Below, piece after piece: positions 21,700-31,611 of a stretch of DNA of 64,000 bases. Positions within the stretch are counted from its first letter, which is position 1, and each line of letters begins with the position of its first letter. A program made the position numbers and the translations under genes. The notes beneath the pieces were generated by a model that had not been told where the DNA came from, searched no databases, and saw only the letters and a program-made list of their open reading frames with translations. This stretch comes from Pomphorhynchus laevis (taxonomy: Eukaryota; Acanthocephala; Palaeacanthocephala; Echinorhynchida; Pomphorhynchidae), in NCBI GenBank assembly GCA_012934845.2, contig WNNJ02003661.1, positions 1 to 64,000 of the forward strand. Direction: 5' to 3'.

Positions 21700-22936
21700 A
21701 AGAAGAGTCAATTATTTTTTTGTTCACAAATTTTCAACCACTACTGCGGTCATCATCAGGAAAACGTCATTACACACGTTACAACAACCATATATAGCAA
21801 AACCAAATCTGGAAGAAACATATCGGAAGTTAATCTGGAAAAATGAATTTGCCTTTGTTATCAAGTGAGTTGGCACATCCGGTTTATTACCCTCGAAGTT
21901 TTTGTCGGGATCAAGGTAACGCAATATGATAGCCTCTTTTATTTGCCTTGTAGACTTATCACTTTCGTGGGCAATAATTTCTGCACCGGCAAAATTTATG
22001 TCATGGCCGTTGGCGGCAAAGTGATTCCAAACTGCTGAGCTGATATGTCCAAGACGTAGTGCCCGCTTGTGACCCAATAATCGAACGGCAAGTTTTTCAC
22101 CTGTTTGTCCTACGTAATGACCCGCGCAACCATTACACGGTATACGGTAGATCCCTCCAATCTTTTCATATTTTGGTTTTATTTTGAATAAACCAGACAT
22201 ACCAGGCCCACGTTTACAAAATACGGTACTGTGAGAACCAGTGCTTCTAATTGATAGCCTTAACGCGTGTTGGAGACGATTAAATGCGTGATCGTTCCAA
22301 AACGGAAAATTTAAATATTTTGTTACAGGCTTTACATAGTCGTTTCGTGCTTTATTATAAATCTCTTTTGCTGCGTTATAACTACGCTTAATAGCCCATA
22401 AAGGATATACCGAATCGAATAGAGACTGTCGTATTTCCTTGTATTCTAATTTCAAATCATTCCCTGTAAAACAGTATCTATGCATGCACAGGAATAGCGA
22501 ACGAGCAGCAGATATCTTATACCTCATTGGGCAGATCGATGTCCATGGCGTGGTTATGTTAATGACACCTTCCTTCCTAAACACATTAGTCTTAGTAATG
22601 CTACTATCTTCACGCAAACATTGTACGTCCAGGAAGGAAATAGCACCGTCCTTTTCAGCACAAATGTTCCACTTTATTCGAGTATCCAAATTATCTAACA
22701 TATTGAAGACTTTTACAACCACCGGATTATTGATACTCATGAATACGTCATCAACGTATCTGCCTCAATAGACTAATCCTTTTATATGGGAATAAACATT
22801 TGCTTCAATTTTTCGCATAAATAAATCGGCTAGAGTAGGACCTAACGGGGAGCCCATTGCAACTCCATCTACTTGCACATACAATTCGTTGTTGAAAGAT
22901 AATATGGATTCAGTTGTACATACGTGAAGTAAATGA
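21700..22936 (-). mobile_element. PLE-B: Penelope-like RT with C-terminal GIY-YIG
   Basis: The C-terminal two thirds of a canonical Penelope-like element. Minus-strand order: VCTTESILSFNNELYVQVDG then VAMGSPLGPTLADLF (motif B), GRYVDDVFM (motif C, preceded by a TGA), AISFLDVQCLREDS, PMRYKISAARSLFL, then the GIY-YIG nuclease at the C-terminus (GGIYRIPCNGCAGHYVGQTG, LLGHKRALRLG, SAVWNHFA, KEAIILRYLDPD). The 338-codon ORF 21724-22740 is intact from just after YVDD to its stop. After the nuclease the strand reads cctgatgatgaccgcagtag, the usual PLE end motif. The 5' side stops at 22936, where an inverted second copy begins. Confidence 0.9.
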
Positions 22937-23397
22937 TTGGAGGGATCTACCGTATACCGTGTAATGGTTGCGCGGGTTATTACGTAGGACAAACAGGTGA
23001 AAAACTTGCCGTTCGATTATTGGGTCACAAGCGGGCACTACGTCTTGGACATATCAGCTCAGCAGTTTGGAATCACTTTGCCGCCAACGGCCAGGACATA
23101 AATTTTGCCGGTGCAGAAATTATTGCCCACGAAAGTGATAAGCATACAAGGCAAATAAAAGAGGCTATCATATTGCGTTACCTTGATCCCGACAACAACT
23201 TCGAGGGTAATAAACCGGATGTGTCTACCCACTTTATTACAAATGGCAAATTTATTTTTCCAGATTAACTTCCGTTATGTTTCTTCCAGATTTGGTTTTG
23301 CCATATATGGTTGTTGTAACGTGTGTAATGACGTTTTCCTGATGATGACCGCAGTAGTGGTTGAAAATTTGTGAACAAAAAAATAATTGACTCTTCT
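22937..23397 (+). mobile_element. PLE-B inverted second copy (GIY-YIG end)
   Basis: Plus-strand copy of the nuclease end of PLE-B: GGIYRIPCNGCAGYYVGQTG, LLGHKRALRLGHISSAVWNH, KEAIILRYLDPDNN. It is the mirror image of 21700-22164, forming about 460-bp arms around a 770-bp spacer. The arms differ by scattered substitutions and a frameshift near 23245. Flanking aaaataattgactcttctt mirrors the outer flank of the first copy, so the arms extend beyond the coding part. Confidence 0.9.
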
Positions 23398-24182
23398 TGA
23401 TCTTTTGACAATTTTTAATGGAGTCTGCTTACACAATAATATTCATTGTATCTCATTATTTTTTACATTTAAGGATGCAAAAATTGCATCATATAATTTA
23501 CACTTTTAAATAGACATGATTCTGGAAATCATGTACTAGATAGGCCTACTAGAATTTGATTATTTCGTACATAATTTTTACTTTGTCATCTTTTATATAA
23601 ACATTATTCAGAGGCAAGCGCAAGTTCAAATTGAAATTTTAAGCGAATTAATCACATTTCACTAATTGCATATTGAATATATGAAGAAGGTATTATAAAT
23701 CGAACTAATCTAGTCAAATTGTATAGCAAATCACCTTCCTCGACTCTCTACAAAAGTCGTGGTTAAAAATTAGAGGTTGTGGTATTTAATTAAATTATAT
23801 TGTGTTCCACGTTTGGTTAGTTGGCCAACTATAAAAATTGAGATTTTTTGATAAATTAAAATGTCATTTTTATAAAATATAAAACGACCAAATTAATTCA
23901 ACTTCTTGTAATTTTCAAGTATTTCCAAATTATCTCCACTATGTAGGTTCCTGATGCAATAAATCCAAAAAACTAAAATCAAAACATAAATTAATATTTC
24001 ACAGCAAAAATACATCAATTTCTTAAAAAAACTGATACTAATAGTAGTCCCATTAAATTTTTTTTATAAATTAATTTTATTATTCTAGTCATTATTCGGC
24101 AATAATTCTAGGTGGAATAACCTCAATATTCTAAACCAATATCGAAAATTGGTATATACATTTGAATATTACGTCTAAGAAC
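23398..24182. other. No gene recognised
   Basis: AT-rich sequence with no ORF above 60 codons and no repeat that I recognise from elsewhere in the window. Confidence 0.5.
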
Positions 24183-24736
24183 TTAAGAATATTTTAAGTT
24201 TGTAATTATGTAGGAAACAGAAATATTGAGTAAAGTTTTGAGAATAGTAAAGGCTTCCAAATAAGTAGCCTCTGCTTTATTTGGGAGCAAAATATAAACA
24301 AGGGGAACAAGGTTGCCAAAAACCTTCACTTTGAAAGTACATAGTTGATAAAATTGACCCAGGACACTCCAAAAAGTCCCATCAACCAAGATAACCTCAG
24401 CATCTGTAAAATATTCGGCGGCAAAGTAGGAAAACATAATAATGATTCGCCTAGTTAGCCTTCTATTATCATATCTGACAAAAGGATTCCCGTTAAGATC
24501 TTTTTTAATAGTTCTTGTATATCGTCCAACTCTTCATTACTGGTTTTATATCTCAGATTTTTTGCCATATTTATCCGGCTTGTCATATATTTATATGTAT
24601 ATAAGTCAGTCACAACCTCATCGTCTAATACAAAATATTGTTTATTATAATTTCCAAGGTAGGCGGTCCAGATTCTGTAGATTCTGTTACTACTGTTCTT
24701 AAATGTTGTTTTTTTTGGTGATTTTTGACTTTTCAT
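24183..24736 (-). mobile_element. MULE (Mutator-like) transposase fragment
   Basis: Two adjoining minus-strand ORFs. The distal one (24183-24437) has the start of the MULE DDE domain: EVILVDGTFWSVLGQFYQLC with the first catalytic Asp in VDGTF, then PLVYILLPNKAEATYLEAF and ILKTLL. The proximal one (24455-24736) covers the segment that precedes it (NRIYRIWTAYLGNYNKQY, ELDDIQELLKKIL). A frameshift near 24450 joins them. Later catalytic residues are missing. No terminal inverted repeats were seen. Confidence 0.75.
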
Positions 24737-24785
24737 TATTATGGTTATGGTCTTTGTGCGTAATAAACGTATTCTCTATGCTTAT

Positions 24786-25361
24786 ATGACCAAGGATTCG
24801 ACATTTGATATTAACGCATCTCCGATATTCGATTCCATCCTTTTTTTATAAAAACTGTAAATAAAATTTTCAAAAATCACATTTTTATTTCCTTTCTGGT
24901 TTCTTATTTTAAAAAATTTGCCATCTTATGGTTTTTTTCACCAATTTTTGGTGAAAAAAAAATCCAATATTTTTTTGGTGAATTTGGATTTTTTCATCAA
25001 TTTGTGAAAAAAATCCTTACGGTTGATAGTATCAATGGGATAATTTAAGCTTGGGATCCTTATTTCTGTCGGATTCATAAATATTTCAAATAAGTAGGTA
25101 TATAAAATTTATATATGAGTCTTCCCGATTTCTTCAATCAGAATATAAAAAGGCGGGAAAAGTAATACATTTATATCATTACTACCATCAATGGAGTTTG
25201 GTTTATGTGCGCTCGATAAGAGTGCTTTTAAATCCTACTTGTTAAGCCCAGGTGAGAAAATTATTCGTGATGAATACTATCACCAATGTTAATTCTCAGT
25301 ACATGGATGTGTACTAGAAGAACTCTGAGTTGTCTAGGGGTGCTGAACGTCAATCCAGTTG
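24786..25361 (+). repeat. 580-bp direct repeat, copy 1
   Basis: Begins atgaccaaggattcgacatt and ends gaacgtcaatccagttg. It matches 26108-26690 with few differences (one small indel, gaaaca, near 25045). Inside are A/T hairpins built on ttcaccaatttttggtgaa, a TATA box (tataaaa at 25144) and an ATG at 25191 opening MEFGLCALDKSAFKSYLLSP, whose codons end at a consensus splice donor (CCCAG/gtgaga at about 25251). Confidence 0.9.
25144..25251 (+). promoter_or_regulatory. Candidate core promoter and first exon in direct repeat
   Basis: tataaaa at 25144-25150 within tataaaaaggcgggaaaag, then an ATG 47 nt after the TATA start, a 20-residue ORF and a CAG/gtgaga donor. The same arrangement with identical spacing occurs at 26471-26578. 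Part of the motif (cttcaattagaatagaaa then taggcggg) appears a third time at 25418. Function is inferred from spacing only. Confidence 0.45.
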
Positions 25362-26107
25362 TGCAGCACCCTACAGATGGGACTCAAAAGTCGAACGAGC
25401 ATAGAATTACTTGAGATCTTCAATTAGAATAGAAATAGGCGGGAAAACTTATATAAACTAGCCGAGCCAAATTCAACAATTAAATGACAAAATATTTCTT
25501 AAAACTTTCGGCGTGATCCTTCTTTAGTAATTTACAAATCTAAAACTTAAACTAAGCACACAACCAAAACTGCATAAATTATAATTATGATAAACGTTCT
25601 GAAAATCAACAAGATACGGAAGTAACCAAGCAACAGCTTTCTCCATTATTGATGGATAGTTTATTCGTTCTTTTTTATACTGTGAGCATACCTATAGTTA
25701 AAATGTGTGCTAGTATTTAAGCTAAGATCAGTCCAAAGTTAACCTATCCTATGGTTCTGTTTTTGCGAGTAATATCATTGCTGATTTGTGCAATTAGTGT
25801 GTTATTTATTACGTGATCTGAATTTGGAATAAAAAATATTTTTTTTACGTGGCAAATGCACGTAAAATAATGTCTTACGACTCAATCATTGTTTAGCCTT
25901 TTAGCAGTATTGTTTGTCGCATAACATGCATGTTGATCAAGCATTGGATGAAACAGTTTCATCTAATGCTCGATCGTATTCGACACAAGATTAATTAAGT
26001 TGTTAAATAAATATCAGCGTGTAATGTAAAAGTCAGTGTTAGATTTAAAATAGAACAGTATATAGAGAAATTTTAGGCCTCTCATAAAACAACGAATCTA
26101 GAAGAAA
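25362..26107. other. Spacer between the direct repeats; no gene recognised
   Basis: 746 bp without a long ORF. It holds a third partial copy of the repeat's promoter-like motif at 25418-25443 and a hairpin agcattggatgaaac/gtttcatctaatgct at about 25940-25973. Confidence 0.6.
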
Positions 26108-26690
26108 ATGACCAAGGATTCGACATTTTATATTAACGCATCTCCGATATTCGATTCCATCCGTTCTTTTTATAAAAATTGTTAATAAAATCTTCAGAAA
26201 TCACATTTTCATTTCCTTTCTGGTTTCCTAGTTTAAAAAATTTGCCATCTTATGGGTTTTTGTTTCACCAATTTTTGGTGAAAAAATCCAATATTTTTTT
26301 GGTGAATTTGGATTTTTTCACCAATTTGTGAAAAAAACCTTACGGTTGATAGTATCAATGGGATAATTTGAAACAGCTTGGGATCCTTATTTCTGTCGGA
26401 TTCATAAATATTTCAAATAAGTAGGTATATAAAATTTATATATGAGTCTTCCCGATTTCTTCAATCAGAATATAAAAAGGCGGGAAAAGTAATACATTTA
26501 TATCATTACTACCAGCAATGGAGTTTGGTTTATGTGCGCTCGATAAGAGTGCTTTTAAATCCTACTTGTTAAGCCCAGGTGAGAAAATTATTCGTGATGA
26601 ATACTATCACCAATGTTAATTCCCAGTACATGGATGTGTACTAGAAGAACTCTGAGTTGTCTAGGGGTGCTGAACGTCAATCCAGTTGCG
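26108..26690 (+). repeat. 580-bp direct repeat, copy 2
   Basis: Second copy of 24786-25361, with TATA at 26471 and ATG at 26518. The homology stops exactly at ccagttg, after which this copy runs into a PLE GIY-YIG remnant while copy 1 runs into unrelated sequence. Confidence 0.9.
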
Positions 26691-26692
26691 CT

Positions 26693-26935
26693 GCAATGAT
26701 AAACGCTGTAAAACGTGTCAGGTCATTGCAAATTGTAAAGCAATAAAAAGCATGTTACTGAAGGCATTGTTCCTATAAAAGCGCAGTGTAATTGCAAAAC
26801 TAGGGGTATAACATATGTTGTAACATGCATGTTGGGTTACAAACAATACGTGGGTCAAAAATGTGCAACAGCGGAAACACTATCGATGCATCAAAGAATC
26901 CAACAGTTTTTGATTTCAATTAAGATGCAGTCAAA
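26693..26935 (+). mobile_element. PLE GIY-YIG nuclease remnant
   Basis: In two frames it reads CNDKRCKTCQVIANCKAI, then NCKTRGITYVVTCMLGYKQY and VGQKCATAETLSMHQRIQQ. This is the Cys-rich entry and GIY-YIG core (TYVV...KQYVGQ) found at the C-terminus of canonical PLEs. It is unlike PLE-B in sequence, so it represents a different lineage. Confidence 0.65.
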
Positions 26936-27439
26936 GAAGGATTAAAGGTTAGTGATTTTGCAAATATCTCTGTTTCTAGCACGGAGGGTGAACTTCCTGC
27001 AGTGCCAAAATTAACTAACTTGGTAGTGATGAAGATGAAAAAGCCATTGGAGAAAATCTTTTTAACATGTTTTGAGAGAATTCGCTTTGAAATTTCAGAA
27101 GAGAGTTCCTTTCAATTCTATTCCATTCCTCGAAGCGGAAGTTCGAATTTCCTTTTCTTCTCCTTATCTGGCTTACTCATATCTAGACTACTTCACAAAA
27201 AACTTGTCTGACTATGGCTCGGCTGATTATAAGCCCATTCAAGCAACTTTAAAGGTTTCAAATTTTCCTGCATATGCCCCTTGTAAAGATATTGAAAACT
27301 TCGAGAAGGACTTTAAGGTGACACCACCCGCCCCATTATAGGGAAAAATGGTCTATCTATTCCCATTTCGTTCTGCTCCACTGCTGTGAATAATGTTGAG
27401 CTCCTTGCTAACAGCAAGTGCAACTCTTATTGGATTACA
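26936..27439 (+). other. Open but unrecognised sequence
   Basis: Contains overlapping ORFs of 69 and 89 codons (27002-27211, 27072-27341) with no recognisable domain. It probably includes the start of the first ORF of the following LINE, since zinc knuckles appear from about 27450. Confidence 0.35.
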
Positions 27440-28595
27440 ATCTGGTGTTCACAGTAATTGAGGCCGAATCACTTACGCTTCCACATTGCAATAGATGCCA
27501 TGGATAGGACAAGGCCTCCACTTGTTCTATGTCCCATACTTGTAGTGTATGTAGGGTTGGAAAAGTCCACGAGGGGAAATGTGCCCTCTCCCCTCAATGC
27601 TCCAACTGTAGATGACCCTACCTGGCGTGGTATATACGTTGCCACTTATTCCACGCTTTATAAAAGACGACACATCGGTACACCGGCACCTAGACCAGCT
27701 TGCTTTGTTGTAGCCTCGGCCAATCCTTGTGAGGTAAGAATGGCCGATCGCGATACGTTGACTTTGATAGATACAAGGATGCAGATCTTGAAAAATGAAT
27801 TTCAATTCATTGTTGTCTACTTACAAAAAGAACATGTGGATTCGCGTTCACCTTTTTTTGTTTTCTCGAAAGTCAAGAGGCCACAGAGGTCCAAAAAGAG
27901 GCATGCTGTAAGACCGCCTTTAGTTCCGAAGAAACTTGCAAGGACTAATGGATCGCAATGGGCGATAGCCCCGTGAAATGAAGACAATGCTGGTAGGTAA
28001 GTGTCTTCTCCTGGTGAGGATGGGAGTGAGCTAGGGGTAGGCAATCTCACTCCAGCTGAATTAGCACAGTGCAAAGTAGTCAAGAGCATTTTACATTGAA
28101 TATCCTTCAGTGGAACTCAGGAGGCGCTTCTGCCCTTAGCCATCTATCTGGTAGAGACGCAGATGTTCTAGTCCTTTAGGAGACGCGGTCTATCCGTCTC
28201 CCCCCCCAAAACATTACTCGATTTATCCCTAAGCACATGTGCATTCAGCAATTGGTGAAGTGCATCAGTTTTTTCAGAATTACAGTCATCAACTTGCTGT
28301 GACTGTTTTTCTTGATGTTTCTGCTGCATTTAACCGCATCTCCATTTCCTTCGTTATCTCTTCTCTCAGGTCCCTCGGGTTCCCTGTGAGAATTGTTAAT
28401 AGGGTGGATATATTGCTGTATACCAAGCGGCTCTACTATGAAGACGACCATGATGCACGTAAGTGTAACCCCATTACGGGTGTGCCCCAAGGCTCACCAC
28501 TTTCTTCAATCTTATATCTTGCTGCCTCCATCGAACTATATAAGATATCTATGACGTTAATGGGAGGACGTAAGAAAATAGATACGACCGACACT
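27440..28595 (+). mobile_element. Jockey/R1-like APE LINE, degraded
   Basis: Pieces of both LINE ORFs in order. The ORF1 zinc knuckles are at about 27460-27660 (LPHCNRCHG, HTCSVCRVGKVHEGKC, QCSNC). The start of the endonuclease is at about 28090 (LQWNSGGASALSHLSG, ADVLVL). The RT follows in ORF 28239-28604: VTVFLDVSAAFNRISISFVI (motif A), SLRSLGFPVRIVN and TGVPQGSPLSSILYLA (motif B). The catalytic YADD region is absent, and most of the endonuclease is deleted between 28180 and 28230. Confidence 0.75.
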
Positions 28596-28799
28596 AACTA
28601 TTGAAAAAGGATGGTTTATTCGCAAGAGCATGAGACGAGAGATAGCTTGTTTGTGCAACTGCAAGTACAGTGCTCGACACACGACTGTAGGGTCTGGACA
28701 ACAATCCCTGCGACAACAATAAGTATAAATAAGACTTCCTATGTAGTTTTTGTGCAAACAAGCTAATCCGGAAGCTAACCCACCTACCGACCCTGGCAC

Positions 28800-31100
28800 C
28801 ATATACAATTCCCATGCCATCTTCACTTCCTGACATCCCCCGTCCCGTCCTTCCTGTCTCGTTTCTCAATAACCTACATCCATCAATCAAAATCACCTCC
28901 ACCAACCTCTACGATCCTTCCACTCATAACCTTTCTTCACATCGCGTATCACCCTCTTTATTATCATTATCCTATATGTCTCCCGTCGTCAAACAACTCC
29001 CTCCAAATCCTTAATTGACAGCTCTCCTATCGTGATCTCACCCAGTCACGTCACTCGTCCTCCTTTACGAAAACGCTTTTATTCTCGCAATCGTTGCGTC
29101 ATCGTCACTAATATCACTCCTTCCACCTCCTTATCTCCACAAGCACGTCTCGACCACGATGTTTCCGCCTTCAGATCCGTTCTCTCGTCTCTTGCTCCTG
29201 CGGATAAACCATCATTTTTCAAGGATATCTCTCCTGTCGCATTCATCCGCCTAAACAAATCTTCTCAATCTAATTTTTCTAAGCTCCCTTTCCTAAATTT
29301 TGTTTTCAAGTATCACTATCACGCGTCCTCTGTCCTCTCTCAACGATTTAAACTTATGTCATCTTCAACCACTTGAATTTTTCCCGATCGCACCTCTTTC
29401 GAAATCGTTCAACTCTCTTCTGTTCGCATCAAAACACGCCGTAGTGAGGAAAACGGCGAAACATCTCTCTCCATCCGAAACAGACGGAAATTTTCAAGTT
29501 GTCCATACCCACCCCCAAATTCGATGGCGCTCCATCTCCCCTATGTGTCTTCTCCGCTAGACCCTTTCACCCCCACACAATGTTTCCGTATCAGCCTCCT
29601 CAACACTAGATCTATTCTCAATAAATCTGATCTTATTCTCAACCTATTCACCAAGCAATCCATCGATCTTTTCTGCCTCACCGAATCCTGGCACTCAGAT
29701 TCCGACAACCTCTCCATTCGCCGTCTGCTCTCTGCCGGTTGCTCACTAGTCGAATCCGCCCGCCCCCTCAGCTCATCCCCTTCTAAATTCTCTAATCATG
29801 GCGGCATTGTCGCATTCGCCCGTCACCCCGCGTTTCTTAGCAAAATCACTCCCCCTTCAGTTCTTGCTATTTTCAATTGCTCACTTGTCGTTCTTCTAGC
29901 CCGATCATTCTGAATCTCGCCATTGTATACCGTCCTGGTTCATCAGCTTCTACCTCCTTATTTTTTACCGAATTCACTGACTTCCTTTCTCATTGTTCTT
30001 TGTCCTCAATCCCTTCAATCGTTCTAGGCGACTTCAATATCCACATTGACTGCCTCTATTCCACCGATTCCATTCGGTTCATCAACATTCTATCAAGCTA
30101 CAATTACAAACCCATCTCCACTGCCCCACACATATCTTTGGCGGGGCACTTGACATCATCGTTTTGCTGCCTACACCTCACTGTCCATCTCCGATCCTGG
30201 TCTATCCGATCACTTTCTCGTCACCCTTGATTTCACTTCCAACCACTCCCCGCTTCACACACTTACCATCATATGCCGCCCTTGGAGAGAACTTGACCTC
30301 CCCCTTCTCCGCTTCGCCTTACTTAAATCGTCTCTATCTTCTCACACAATAACATAATCTTCTCCTCACGATCTTGCACTTCAAGCCTTATCCTCACCTT
30401 CGATTGCATTGCACATCATGGTTTGACATCAAATTCCTACTATCAAAGTGTCGACTCCGTCATGCTTTTCGAGTATATCACCGCTCTCTCAGACGTGATA
30501 TTCGCTCGCTCACTCCGTATCTCCGTGATTCCTACCTTGCTCTTCGCCGGTCTCATTTCCACCTACTACGTACCAAATGCAACTTTTTTTGGTAGCATAA
30601 ATTCAATACTTAATTAACTCCAAGTCTCTCTGGCATACTTTTAACTCAATCATTTATCGCTCCTCTTCGTCTTGCAACATCAATCTCCATGATTATTCGA
30701 CATTTCTTCAAACCAAAGTATCTACGTTGCTCTCACGCAACCCCGTCTCCATTCCATCTCACTGCTACTCGCCACGCCTCATTCTCCCGGAACTTATTAA
30801 TATTCCATCTGTCTCACCTGCCGAAGTCTCATCTGTCCTCATGTCCTTGCCCAACAAAACCTCACCTGCCGATCCCCTGCCTACCCCCATTCTTAATCCA
30901 TATGCTCATCGATATCTCCTTTACTTACCACCTTGTTTAATTCGTCCATCCGCAGTCGTATCTTTCCATCACACTAGAAATCCGCCATCGTTCGTCCCCA
31001 TTTAAGAAACAATCGCTGGACCCCTCACTTACTTCTAGCTATCCCCTCATTTCACTCCTCCCTACTCTTTCCAAGTTCTTAAAGCGCATTATCTTAATAC
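28800..31100 (+). mobile_element. LINE-D copy 3 (CR1/L2-like), 3' truncated
   Basis: The GC-rich, best-preserved 5' half of LINE-D. A Ser/Pro-rich stretch (28814-29560) may be ORF1 and linker. The endonuclease follows: SLLNTRSILNKSDLILNLFT, LFCLTESWHSDSDN and NHGGIVAFARHP (29524-29913), then LGDFNIHID (about 30028), then LRHAFRVYHRSLRRD and TPYLRDSYLALRRSHF (about 30450-30560) and LPNKTSPADPLPTP (about 30845). It ends inside the start of RT at 31100, at the retrozyme-like repeat. A small inverted scrap of the same LINE (LMLLRINHPFS on the minus strand) lies at about 28597-28640. Confidence 0.85.
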
Positions 31101-31590
31101 AGGTCAACATTGCAACACATACAATGAATACACATGAAAAACATACTATATAGATTAAAGCAGAAATAATTTACTATATGCTAATTCCATGACGTAGCTT
31201 TAGCTTTCGAAGTCAATACAATGCAGTTAATTCTTTTCAGTGTAATAGACATCCGCAGGATCATAAATTGATCAATAAAATAAACAAGAAAAGAAACACC
31301 GCCGCCTGAAATCTTTAGAGGATCAATAAATAAATTAGAGATGTGATTCAACCAGGACTGTCTATTACACCTATCTGCCTCTTTCTATATATAAAGAATT
31401 TTGTTTCATCACAACAAGACGGTATACCGTTTCGGCTTTGAGAAGCCTCATCAGTTGCAGCACATACAATGAATATGCATAAAAAACACTATATTAAAGC
31501 AGAAAGAATTCACTATATGCTAATTGCATGACGCAGCTTTCTCTTTCGAAGTCAATAAAATGCAGTGAATTCATTCATATCAGTATTTCA
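31101..31590 (-). mobile_element. Retrozyme-like tandem unit with hammerhead ribozyme
   Basis: A unit of about 345 bp starting ttgca(a/g)cacatacaatgaata occurs at 31109 and again at 31455, the second copy truncated near 31590. The unit has no ORF. At the joint between the two copies lies a complete hammerhead core on the minus strand (31403-31467). Complementary 12-mers gtgtaatagaca (31240) and tgtctattacac (31359) would fold the unit into a rod. Non-coding tandem units of this size with a type I hammerhead are the hallmark of animal retrozymes, which are non-autonomous and thought to borrow PLE machinery. The first copy's own ribozyme has been lost at the joint with LINE-D. Confidence 0.75.
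31403..31467 (-). ncRNA. Type I hammerhead ribozyme
   Basis: Minus-strand order: CUGAUGA (31448-31454), stem II GGCUU/AAGCC with loop CUCA (31434-31447), GAAAC (31429-31433), a 4-bp stem III ACGG/CCGU with loop UAUA (31419-31430), and cleavage triplet GUC (31418-31420) followed by UUGUUGUGAUG. Stem I pairs CAA/UUG next to the core, then a G-U pair, one mismatch, and further C-G and G-U pairs. All invariant core nucleotides are present. The short stem III is the form typical of PLE-linked and retrozyme hammerheads. Cleavage would fall after 31418 on the minus strand. Confidence 0.88.
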
Positions 31591-31611
31591 TGCAGTGAAA
31601 TGCTGATATAA
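31579..31611. repeat. Near-perfect hairpin between retrozyme and satellite
   Basis: atatcagtatttca and tgaaatgctgatat pair in 13 of 14 positions around a 5-nt loop, at the boundary of the two repeat systems. Confidence 0.85.

Noticed and set aside
24786-26690. 580-bp direct repeats read as LTRs of a retrotransposon
   Set aside because: The 746-bp spacer has no gag or pol words, no clear primer site and no polypurine tract. The repeats start TG but do not end CA at the homology limit, and no target duplication was seen.
27527-28089. Minus-strand ORFs of 90-92 codons
   Set aside because: They lie opposite recognisable LINE zinc knuckles and have no domain of their own. Treated as shadows.
28557-28905. 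Minus-strand ORFs of 89 and 103 codons
   Set aside because: A part (LMLLRINHPFS) is an inverted scrap of LINE-D. The rest shows no conserved motif.
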